This document shows, in pieces, positions 1 to 10,900 of a stretch of DNA of 60,000 nucleotides. Source of the stretch: Membranipora membranacea (taxonomy: Eukaryota > Bryozoa > Gymnolaemata > Cheilostomatida > Membraniporidae); contig OU612075.1 in the NCBI GenBank assembly GCA_914767715.1, positions 20,400,001-20,460,000 on the forward strand. The letters run 5' to 3'. A model generated the notes under the pieces. That model saw only the letters and a list, made by a program, of their open reading frames with translations. It was not told where the DNA came from and ran no database searches. The translations under genes and the position numbers were made by a program. Position 1 is the first letter of the stretch. Each line of letters begins with the position of its first letter.

Positions 1-315
1 TAAATCGATCCTAATTCTTGGGTTGAGGAGTTGACCTGCAAATTCTCATTATTAGTATTTGTCTGCCCACTGACTGTGGAGCAGCAACTCCCAGATTGGT
101 GACTTGTATATTTATTGGTAAAGTGTTGAAACAATATGAAGTTCAATGATTTATGGCAGTCTCAATAAACAGCATAATTTTTCAGTCGAAAGAGATTGTA
201 ATATTATTATCATTCATTTTTAGTAATCCCATTGAACTTTGAGTTCATTTACAATGAAAAACAGAGCCATTTTTTATGATATATCATGAGGTGAGATACA
301 ATGATGATAGATTAC

Positions 316-3284
316 CTGCATCTTATGAGCTTCAGTATAACTGATCTGAGATGATAAGTAGAGGAAAGATCCGATGGATACAGGAGCTCTAAATACAATA
401 TCGTCTACAGCTACAGTCATACATCTACAACATCCATCATTGATGTTTCCAGTGCTCATAAACATTTATGCCAGAAAATTGAAATCAAAGCAAACACCAT
501 CAATGGAGGAAAAATTCAGGGAGTAGTGTAGTTATCTGTATCATTGCATACACATGGGGACGCAGAAGATTCATCATGTCCCATTATTAATTAAATGAAT
601 GGGGAGTCGAGCCAAGAAATATAATTCTGTGTCACGAGTAGAGAAATTACGATGACAGTAAACCTGCTCTCTAAATTTTGAATGAGAAGCGCATAGACAT
701 TCTATGACACATACCTAGTCTTAGAGTAGACACAAGCGTTAGCCCAGGCCAGCTCAAAAGCCTGTCTCATGAGAAAGCCACCGAATATCTTATTATAGAG
801 ATTCTTCTGCTCTGGGAAACAGATCCTCACAGTCTTCAGCATACTCTCATCCATCCACTTAGAACCTGTACAAAGATAAACACTGGTGTCAAATCTGACA
901 ATGTATATCTGTGTCAATGCAATGAGCATTGGGCAATTTGAAGTCAAGGTCATCTGGAGAAGAGATTGTTAGGAGTTAGGACACCTTTCCGTACTAGCTC
1001 TATACAATGTGCCAACTAAGCTAAACTAAGCACCACAAACCTGAACAGTCAGGTGGCGGCTATGCATGAATATAAAATATAACTTTCCACAAATATTGAT
1101 ATTTCAGCGTACAAACGTTTATTTCATAGGTTGGTTTGGTTGTCTGTTATGAGATAAATAGATAGCCGTTTGCACATACCATCGGGTTTGACTCTGAGTT
1201 TGAAGGTTGTACCGGAGGGATCGAGACTATTGATGAAGATATCATGTATAAGAGATCGTTCCTCCTCAGTGGGAGCAGATTTCAGTAGAGACTCCCTAGC
1301 CATGGTCTTCCTAAGACTCTGCAAAGTCTCACTCTTAGCTACTATGGCCTTTTCCTCTGCTGAGTTAGCCACCAGTTTATTAACCAGAGAAGAACAGTTC
1401 AGTAGTGGATTACGTGCAACCATCACAAACACAGCCTCTAAAACAGACAAAACTTATAATATATGGTACTACAATATGTGCTGAGTCTCTATTTAATGCT
1501 TAATTTCAAATCATTTTCAAAAGAATTATTACATTGCAGGGCAAGGTGTTAGGCCATGGAGCGTATAAAAAAAAAGGAAACACCAATTTGCTGACATTTC
1601 CAAAACTAGGCTGTAGCCATTTCAGATTGGCTTTCTTCAAACATCACCATGCTAACCTATCATATGTCCGACCGACCAGAGAGCTCACAAACCAAAACAC
1701 ACGGATTCATCAGGGATCTGAGTAAGAGAAGGAGTGATACCCACCGAGTAATTTCGCTTCAGTGCCTGACTCATCCTGCTGTGTGACCTCAATAGTGGTC
1801 TCCATAGATGACTTGCCCACCCAGGTCACATGACCTCTCAGGTAGATATCCTTATTGTTAGCGACGCTACGAAACGCAGGTGTAAGGTCAATCCTATCGA
1901 CAAGCACCGTCCAAATGGCTCTAGGTACTTGAAATGTACCATCCTGAGAAGTAAAAATATAAATCATGTTACACCACTATATTTGTTATCAACACTGGGG
2001 TCTAAATACACATAGATTATCGTTTTCATGAGTTGTCATGTAAATTTGAAAAATCATATACTTCTAGATAATAGGGTTTTCCTCAATAATTAATATATTC
2101 CTCGATAACCTTCAAACCGTGCAAGCAAAATGTATTTATTTATACATTCATCCAATCGCAGCTTCTTTGAATCAACGATTTGATCGGGAGGGTTTCCGAG
2201 GGTACTTACAGGTAATGCTGGATTCTCATTATGTTTGTAACAGCATGCCACAGCGAAAGTATCAAGATCTTCAAGCAATCGTCCAAATCTAACTTGGTCA
2301 AATGGTGTCAAATATCTGCAACAAAAAGCCATAAGGTCAACATGATATCAATCATTGTGAAAGTTACCTCCGGTGTCAGAGCAGGAGGACAACCGTTTAG
2401 TTTCAGTTATGTATTGACACATATCAATTTATTGAGTAAAGCGAATTTAACCATATGGTTCTGGCAACCAAAGCATTTCATAAAAAAAACTTTGCAGCAA
2501 TTCAAGGACAAATGGCCGCCGAATGTTTTATATCAATGTAAGAATGTAGGGTAATAATAATGATAATGATAATAACTCACTGCAGCCTCTCCTTCTCACT
2601 GGTGCTTAGAGGGATAACTCCTTTGATAGTGCTATCAGTCATTGATCTCTCCGGCAGTTCACTTTGTTCTCTAGGTATTCCTGATTTGATTTCCTTCTTA
2701 TCTGTACCATATAACCACTTCTTCTGTGCAGACATCATTGCTAACATTTCTTTTCTCATTTTCTGAAATAAGATAAAGCTCAAGCTTGAAGATTGCCTAT
2801 TGTGAAACTTTAGGCAGATAAAGCATGCAGCTGGCTTGTCAAACATCTTCATGAGAAACCAAAGTTTTCTTAAATGGAGGTAAGCTAAGCATTTGATACA
2901 CCCAAACATGAGTAATTATGTTTTAATGCCACTAACATCCGTGGGTCCAGTCGCCAATAGGATGCAGCTCGACTTTGACCTATGGCTTACATCACTGGCG
3001 TACTGAAAAAAGTTCAAAACCGATTGGAGCCATCATGTGCTGACATCACTTTCTCTACAGTATTTGTTAAGGGGAAGTGAATAATAACATACCTTCATAG
3101 TGATAGCACCGTTGCCATCATAGCTGCTGTACTTCTTGGCATGTTTGGTGTTGATACTCAGTGATTGATGTCCTGGATTTACTTCTGGTCTCCATGTACA
3201 GCTGCCTGCAGCTGATAGTCTGGAGCTGAAATGTGCACCTCTCTCTGGTGACCAACAGCCTATCAATCCTCTTCTTAATGACAT
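316..3284 (-). CDS. ACOT9: Acyl-CoA thioesterase 9, mitochondrial (partial: C-terminal exon(s) off the left edge)
   Basis: Seven exons in transcript order: 3093-3284, 2581-2762, 2210-2315, 1745-1943, 1180-1437, 715-865, 316-424; phases join without a break (1197 nt, 399 codons). ACOT9 hydrolyses acyl-CoA to free acid and CoA in the mitochondrion. The start at 3284 gives an Arg/Ser-rich N-terminus (MSLRRGLIGCW...) that looks like a targeting presequence, and the ATG has A at -3. The first hotdog region (about residues 125-250) carries VRFGRLLEDLDTFAV and GHVTWVGKSSME. The second (about 315-399) carries NKIFGGFLMRQAFELAWANA and VAVDDIVF, near-diagnostic of vertebrate ACOT9. The human protein is about 439 aa, so roughly 50-70 residues are missing; the last donor is at 315/316 and I see no convincing terminal exon below it. 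The N-terminal exon is the least conserved part, so the exact start is inferred. Confidence 0.92.
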
Positions 3285-3851
3285 TCTTCAAATACATCAT
3301 CAGCATTAGCACAAATTATATGTGAGAGAAGTGTAACAAGTGTAACATGAAAAACTATGTTATACCCTAGTCGCCTAGTGTACTGATTAGATTGGTAGAC
3401 GCTGTCTGCTGCAGGGATATCCGGAGACCAATCATTGTCCTCAAGACATCCCGATTATGGGAGATACATACTATAGGTAAAAGGAAAATACTGGTAAGTA
3501 GTAGTGGTTAATTTGTATGACTGCATAAAACCCAAAATATAGCCGCAATGACCACAAATCTCAGTCTTTTCATTTCCGATGAAGTTGGCAGAATGAGTGA
3601 TATAGCTTCCGCCCCTAGGCCTAAAGGTAGAAACTGACGATTCTATTTGAGCGATCAAGGTGTAAGAGCAGTTAAGAAAAGCAAATCTAATCAATTGTGG
3701 ATGTTACCATTATCGCAGGCTATTTCATCCTAATGTAAAAGTATTTAGATACACACTGGTTTTTCATCTTTTCATAAGTTACCATTTGCCATTCTGACCC
3801 TCCATTTGCAATACAATGATTGGTATATAGGAGGAGCGTTGTATACAATGG

Positions 3852-3887
3852 TTACGTAATCAAGGAGTAAAAAACTCCTTGACGTAA
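3852..3887. repeat. Short inverted repeat (hairpin)
   Basis: The left arm TTACGTAATCAAGGAGT and right arm ACTCCTTGACGTAA pair apart from an extra AAT on the left, around a loop of five A residues. No ORF or family is recognised. Confidence 0.6.
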
Positions 3888-4949
3888 TGGCATTTAAAGT
3901 GCATTCGCATGTCGTAGACTAGTGGATTAGTGTAATCTCAGACAAACGAACCCTTTGCCTGCCTATCGTATGCAAAGAAAGACACTCAGCAGAGCAACCA
4001 ATACAGCAGTCCTACTACTCAGCCGTTTGTTTACAATGAGAACTAGGCCCGCGTCGGCAGCTAGTGGTAAGGGCAAGATAGTGAACTTATGACACATGCA
4101 GGCTCATAAATATTTGTAACCTTCTTATGTAACATTCTTGCTTGCAAGCTTAAAAGTCAGCTTCGCAAGTGACGGAGTTTCACAACAACTGAAGTATTGT
4201 ATGGTTACATCCGTCTGCATGGGTTCCTCAGGCCTGCAAGTTTTGGCAAGTGTGTAATTTGATTTTGCTCAAGAAGTCTGAACATAGATAGGCAAATAAC
4301 ATGATTACATGCCCCAGGATCCACTATTTACTATGGATGGATTGTACACTGCTGACTGAAGTGAAGACAGCTTATTCACTGGGTACTGTCCCCTGGCCTT
4401 TGTTTCTCATTCTTCATCCTTCCTACCATCATTCATCCACAAGAATTCCGTACCTGATTCACCTGAGGCATAATTTTGTTGGTCCCCCACCAACCCATCC
4501 AATTGGGGCACTACCAATCAACAAATTAACAAAAACTCATGAAGGGGGCAGTCGAAACATTGCCAGGGACCCAGGTTATGGAGTAGACCTGTCTGTCTGT
4601 GGTGTGTGTCAAGGATGAAGTGTAGAGTATCTACTACAGCTGGTACAACTGTACTTCTGCCATAATTGAATCCAAACACGCAAAACAGGCAAAACAAATT
4701 TATGGGAAAATATGAAAACTTTTATGCCCCTCCAGTAAAAGAGGTTTAATCAATGGGCGGAGCTTATATCCAAGTATACACCCATAGGAGCATATGATTT
4801 GCATTGTGAGTTGTCCTACTTTAAAATCAAACAAGACAACTCCAATGACCAATGCCTAAATGAAATGAGTTGGAAGAGGGTACCATTCCGTGACCCTGTC
4901 TCCTCTAGGAAACGTATTTATTATCAGGATAATAGGATGAATCCCTAAA

Positions 4950-5650
4950 ACCGACACCATCAAATATATTGGAATGAAGATATAGAGTTCCCTCCGATGG
5001 AACAGTAACACCAGCTACATAGCCTGAAAGGCTTCTGGGAAGGTAGGTTTTATACGTAGAACCAAGGAGTAACAGCTGTAACGCTGTTAGTCCTTGGTCG
5101 AACCAATCCCAACCCCCATCTCTAAAAAAACTCAGAGACAAAGACTATGGCTCATTAGTTAAACCAATCATGGAATATTCGTCCACAGTGTGGGACTCCT
5201 CTCTTACAGCTACTCAAGCCAATCAGTTGGAGTCAGTGCAGCATGAAGCTGCACAAATGGTGTATTATATACCAAGAACAGACCATTCCACAAGTTCCAC
5301 CTCCCTTATATCTGAACTAGGGGGGAACATCTCCAAGAACGGAGAGAGAGAAGGAGTCTAGGATTCTTCCGTGCAATGCATTTTGGGGAGGTTGCGACAA
5401 ACATTGAAGACATCCTTGTCAAGCATACTCCAACCTTAGGTTATTCCGGAAGCCACAGCCAGCAGTATAGAAGAGTTTTTTTGTGGCTACAGCTCAAGAC
5501 TGGAATTCACTGACCCCCCCTCCCCCCCGGTAGCTCACTGCTACATGGTCCCCAAACTGGCAATCCCTTGATTCCCGTTGATTACACTGCACCGATTACC
5601 GACAGACGACTTGCCACATCGCGGGGACCTTCAACAGTGGAGTTGGTGAT
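4950..5650 (+). mobile_element. Decayed non-LTR retrotransposon (LINE) fragment, 3' end of the reverse-transcriptase ORF
   Basis: Conceptual pieces in shifting plus-strand frames match the C-terminal part of CR1/Jockey-type ORF2 in order: a KYIGMKI-like stretch near 4960, a KASGKVGFIRR stretch near 5030, then MEYSSTVWDSSL with LESVQHEAAQMV (5170-5280) and SLISELGG (about 5310). This order (Y[IL]G, then GF[LI]RR, then EYxSxVWDP, then LExVQxxAAR) is typical downstream of the RT catalytic core. Several stops and frameshifts, and no catalytic core or 5' part, make it a dead remnant. The exact limits are unclear. Confidence 0.7.
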
Positions 5651-6064
5651 CATCATAGAAGTACAAAGAAAGTAAGGTCGCTTTTTTGCTTGCTGAGTGG
5701 GAAGGAAAGAGATACCCTAGCGGTGTAATTCAAACTAGAATACATGTAACCATTCAAGAGGGCTTTGCAAAAGTAACAGAAAACTGTCTTAATCAGATTT
5801 GGAATCTTAATTACAAGAAACAGCTTGGGAAGGGAGTCAATGTCAGTCCTAAACCTGAAGAATGCTCAATAGAAGAACCTAAATTGTAACTTTATTAAAT
5901 TTAGGGATACCAACTCTTTAGTTGCCGGCCCTTCAAGTGACAGTCCTACTGGGCCATGTTTGGTATGGTTTTAAAGATCTTAGGCTGAAAAGTCATTAGG
6001 GCATATGAAATAAAACAGCCTGTTAACCTAATTGCAGTAAATCTGCTGCAAAGTCTGAGAATTG

Positions 6065-6115
6065 GGATCATAGTGGATCAGAGTGATTTATTGCCTCCCC
6101 TGACCACTATGATCC
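6065..6115. repeat. Inverted repeat, 12-bp perfect arms
   Basis: GGATCATAGTGG at 6065-6076 is the exact reverse complement of CCACTATGATCC at 6104-6115, with a 27-nt spacer. Part of the right arm is repeated just downstream (CCACTATG). It lies shortly after the LINE remnant and could be a relic of a small foldback element. Confidence 0.6.
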
Positions 6116-6833
6116 ACTATGTTCCTTGCTAAAATACTTTAAAAAAAAATAATTGCTATTTTCCACAATTTTCATTTTTTTGTTATTTTTGTTTGCCCTA
6201 TGAACTCACAATATTTGATTTACTGGAGTAATATATCAACTTTTCTAATAGGACTGACCCTTTCAGCTGACGCAGAAAATGGGTACGGATCACAATTTAT
6301 TTATCGATATAAAAAGTCTAAGTCATTGGTGTTTCACACATTCAATAATTGAATTTGGTGGCTGCAGCCTTTGAACGCCATTCTAAAATGGCCTCACGCA
6401 TGTCTGCTTGTACATTTGCTGAATATACTGTATTGATTTGGTGCCATTATAGTAAATGCCTCATAACGTACCTCCCTGTAGAAAAAGTAAAATGTTGCTC
6501 AAATAAATGGGAATATTTTCTAAGGTAAAACAATGGGATTCCAAGGGTAAATTATAAAGAGTACTCACCTCCCAAGTTTTTAAAACTAAAAAAATCAGAA
6601 AAAATGAGAGGCTTCTTAAATAGCTGCACACATGGGAATATTCTGACGTAAAAAAGAGATTAAAATAACATAATTTTAAATAAAAATTATTGGGTCCCAA
6701 GCCTACCATACCCACAATATTTTCATATTCAACCATATTTGGGATTACAGATTATTCAGATTTTGAACAGTGTCCATATTTACTCTATCTTTCGCCATCA
6801 CTTTAGAAGGATGATGAGTGTGTTGAAGTCTCA

Positions 6834-6924
6834 CCAGAGACTATAGATATATCTATATATCTATATATCTATATATCTATATATCTATATACCTATATAT
6901 CTATATATTATCTTTAGTCTCTGG
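6834..6924. repeat. (CTATATAT)n microsatellite enclosed by a 9-bp inverted repeat
   Basis: From about 6841 to 6909 the unit CTATATAT repeats roughly eight times with slight variation. The array is bracketed by CCAGAGACT (6834-6842) and its reverse complement AGTCTCTGG (6916-6924), so the satellite is the loop of a hairpin. Confidence 0.8.
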
Positions 6925-7521
6925 TCTCGCTCCACACCATTCCATTTATGAACAAAATCAACTCTCCTGCAAACATAGTGAATAGCAATGCAAGAGGCAA
7001 TACTGATATACATATGTTACTTTAGCGAGATGAAATAGTCTTGCCTCTTGTTAGAAAGGTAGTGAATTTGATTCAACCAGTCACATTTTTACCTTGTTTA
7101 TTGGATGGATCCCGATTTTGCTATTTATCACTATGGCATACAATGTTTACTATTTATCCTAATGAGCCAGTTATACTCACCACACTGGGCAGAGCATTCT
7201 GAACTTGGCAGATAAAACTAACACACAGATAAAGTAGAGATATTTCCAATGAGATCCTTGGATCTATTTAATTTATTGTAGCGTTCATATTTATAATCGT
7301 GTTGAAGAAAATCTGGATGAATCTACATACCCTTGAGCAATAGAATAGATTGGGAAGAAATGGATAAAAAAAATATTTACACAAAAAACTATAGGGATGA
7401 ATATGCAGTGAATACAAGTGAAGTATCCACTGTAAATACATAAAAGCAAGAGATGGTACTCATGAAAAAAAACACCACACAACCATTTTAGCATTATGAC
7501 ATCATCGTAGCATGGTTATTG

Positions 7522-7559
7522 CCATAGACCTAATAATAAACCTATTTTTATGTCTATGG
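7522..7559. mobile_element. 38-bp mini inverted-repeat element sharing ends with the 52.2-kb foldback element
   Basis: It starts CCATAGAC and ends GTCTATGG. Next to the left end is CTAATAATAAACCTA, nearly the same as the sub-terminal TTGATAATAAACCTA of the large element at 52184-53211. The six flanking bases TTATTG (left) and TCATTG (right) differ at one position, as expected for an aged target-site duplication. It is probably an extreme internal-deletion derivative. It lies about 410 bp downstream of the ATG13 stop. Confidence 0.55.
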
Positions 7560-7874
7560 TCATTGCTTAAATTTTTGCAGAAAATCAGCATCTTAAATTC
7601 TATACAACACTGGATGCCAATGTCCAATATCTAGCACAACTAGGAATTATGTCCCCTGTTCTCCATGACCAACAATAGAATAATGTAGAATACACAAAGA
7701 AAACCTGATACCATCTCAACGGACTGTCATTCATTACCATTCAGCAGCAATAACACCTCATTTGTTTATACAGAATGTGCAGATAATATGAAAAGAGGTG
7801 AACATATCGTACCACAATCTAAAAGATCGAGGCACCTTATGATTTGAACAAGCACCTGACAAAGCTTGAGAACA

Positions 7875-7880
7875 TTTATT
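7875..7880 (-). terminator. Putative poly(A) signal of ATG13
   Basis: AATAAA on the minus strand, about 90 nt after the ATG13 stop codon at 7969. Position and sequence fit a polyadenylation signal, but with no transcript data the true 3' end is inferred. Confidence 0.45.
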
Positions 7881-7968
7881 GGTGCGATTAACAATGCGCA
7901 GTAGCGTCTGAGTTATCTGTAGAACTATAACCATTCAAAAATGATCCTGAAGATTGAGATTATTGTTA

Positions 7969-10900
7969 TCATAGAGGTGAGCCTTTAACCTCCATCTTGT
8001 TGAAAAAGTCATCAAACTCTACCATATCCTTCTCGAATTGATCGATGTCCAGGGTGTCAATCTCATCAGATATAGTAGGCCCGCTCGTGAAGAGCTGAAG
8101 GTCAGGTCGATTCTGACAGCTTCTGTAAAACTTGCCGAGATCTGTTTCTGCGTCAGGAGCTGCAAATGGTGTTTGCTGCAAGCATAAACCAGAGATATCA
8201 ATGTGATATTATATTAATGCCAGACATAATAGCAGATTGAAAAGTGCAAATATAGCCAATCACAAAAAATGGATAAAACATTGATCGATTGATTGATTGT
8301 TTTATTTGTCACTCACATATAAGTATGTTGTGGAATTCGTTGTTTGATACACTGCTGTCCACATAGAACAAAGAAAAAAAAAATAGTGAAAAAAAGCTGA
8401 CATCTTATCGTGGATTGGGTTTAAATAATATTATGGACTGTAGTTGAGATTTTATGTGTTAAGTTTTCCGATGAGATAATAGCAACAATCTGAGAAGATA
8501 ACTCCCCAATTTATAGTCATAGTCTGAGCCCCCCAGACTCTTGCCCCATTCCGACGTCACTTTGGCTAGAGAAAAATGGTAAAAATCCAACATACATCAG
8601 TATGCTCAGATGATCCATTGATGAGCTCTCTTAGGTTTTTGAGCTAATAATGAATGATACTCACAAGATCAACAAAGACAAACTCGTCCGGTCTTTGATA
8701 TTCCTGCATGAAGTCTGGTTCATCCAGTATCGAACGTGATATAGACTCGGTAACATGTGAGTGATTACTGCCATGTCCAGCTACTGCACCATTCTATCAG
8801 TGAAAATATAATAATTTACAGCTATTGTGAAAATAGCTCTAGCAAATTTTCTTTAAACATTAATGTGTGAAAATGGAGATTCACCTATTGATATGGATGG
8901 ATTCATGGATTCAAGTATGAATGGCAATTTGAGGAGAGATTCCATCAGTCTATAACTTTGTGTCAGTAACTGGATCTAGCTAAACTTTTTGCCAGTATTC
9001 ACATCATACATTCATTCATGTCCCAGTACAACCTTCAAAAATTCAGGCAAGCTGCTTGACCAAAGATTTACAAGTGTACTCACTGATTTATAGTACATGT
9101 ATTATACATGTATTATAAATCACTGGTTGCACTGATCATTACTGATCTTGTGGACCAATCATAGATGAGAAATCTGGTCCATCACCCATACATAAATAGC
9201 CATATGGTCAGATATGTTCCCCTTAACATACGAACATAAATCTGTGATTCCACCAGCTATTCATGATCTCATAATCATAGAATAATTTATATGGACACTA
9301 GTTTCCACCAGAGATTCATGTAAGCAGATACCATAGAATCTGTAGAAGGGAATTTTGGTTCCAGGTTTCCCTGTTGAGACATTTCTAAGAGCAGTGAGAA
9401 TGGTACTTCCTCCTCCAGACTGATCTGGCTCGCTCTGCGAGGAGCAAACGCTCCGAATCTCCTTGTCTTATCTGGTGTTCTATAAGTTGAGGGCAAGAGT
9501 ACATGTCACATCAGATAACTGAGGCAATTACAATAAACTCGTTACTCGTTAGTCATTATAGAGCAAATCAACAAATCACGTTGGAGGACTTTGCCTCATT
9601 TGCTTGATTTTGGTTTGAAGCTCCAAAGTTAATTAAGTATTCAAAGGTTCGTTGCATGGGTCGCAATCCTTGTGTGGGACTGTCAACTATGATAGATCTG
9701 AGAAATAGTGTAATAATCGGCTGGCAAGTACTTTGCGATGATTGTAAATGGGTTAGAGGAATTGTATCATAGGGCTATATCCCATTCAAGCTCAAACTTG
9801 AAATCGTCACATTTAGTGCCTTCAAATATAATGAGGGGATGCATACAAATTTAACCTAGAGGTTTCTAAAAATTGCACAAAAGTGTTTACCAATTTTGAG
9901 CTGAAACCATCGGTTATCTTAAATTACTAACCTGTGAACTTGTTGGGGGCCCGATCCCGACGAATCAGTGTTCTCACTGCTACTAGTTCCCAATTTGAAT
10001 ATTTTGTCTTTAGGTGAGTCCTTACTGCTGGTTGAGTCTGTGATACGAGTGTGTGGTATATGAGGTCGGCCGTGGTGAGATAATCCTGACACATCAGATC
10101 GAGGGGCGGGTACAGGGGAGGTGGGGGGTCTGCCATCTATGTGGTCCTCAGTCCGTAAACCATACTGTCTAAAGAAGGTATAAAACATGACGTGGAGTGA
10201 ACAAGATTACTCCCACCTCATATTGTTATTAATTCCCCATTATATAGCACGAAAACACAAAATTACTACATGAAGGCAAATTAATAAAGAGTACAATTCT
10301 GCAATGTCAGGTTGAGACCAACTTTTATTGAAACTGTTCAATGTGTTAGGACTCGATATTGTGTCACTATTTCAGGTAGGGTGTTGTGGTGGGGCATATA
10401 ATGTTATAAGAGGAGAAGAGTACGACAGCATATATAAATTCTTGTTGTATAGTTGTTTTCCTACCTTGACACATCATTGTTTTATTTATTTGGTCATAAT
10501 TTCAAATCATAGATGCTTGCTCATGCAGATAGCACCAAAAAGTTCTGTAGCTGGTAGAGGTAGCTGCAAACTACTACTTGATGAACTGACTCAATCAGCT
10601 AGAACACCAACTGGCTGTTTAAAGTTTAATAATGTGTGGCCATGTATTCACATCGTCTATAGCTGGAAATTTGGATCATATTTTGCGCTGCCTGTGCATA
10701 GTTCAGATAACCTCTGTTGACCCACAATATTTCTGTTGACAGACTATGTTTTGAGGTCTTGTAACTCTCAGTCTAACTTACTGATTGAGTTGCCTGGTAG
10801 CCAGAGGTTTACCAGGAGAGATTGTCTGTGGCTCTTCATTTGTGAAATAATTCTCCTTCAAGTCCAGATCTCGACTACTAGACACCGGGGAGAGTAACAT

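Larger units (their letters stand above)
3285..7968. other. Intergenic region between ACOT9 5' end and ATG13 3' end
   Basis: About 4.7 kb. It should contain the ACOT9 promoter (near 3.3 kb) and the ATG13 3' UTR (near 7.9 kb). In between lie a short hairpin (3852-3887), a decayed LINE piece (about 4950-5650), a second hairpin (6065-6115), a CTATATAT microsatellite inside an inverted repeat (6834-6924) and a 38-bp mini inverted repeat (7522-7559). The small open frames at 4301-4618, 5686-5889, 6461-6736 and 7291-7494 show no recognisable domain. I saw no TATA box or CpG-rich stretch that clearly marks a promoter. Confidence 0.6.

Noticed and set aside
1-38. Possible last exon of ACOT9 after TTTGCAG on the minus strand
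   Set aside because: It would read VNSSTQELGSI, which does not resemble the conserved segment following the hotdog strand in ACOT9; too short to judge.
4301-4618. 105-codon plus-strand open frame
   Set aside because: No domain, low-complexity Pro/His stretches and no splice context; perhaps repeat-derived, but not supportable as a gene.
10328-10720. 130-codon plus-strand open frame
   Set aside because: It lies in an ATG13 intron, antisense, has no recognisable domain and overlaps nothing conserved; probably chance.
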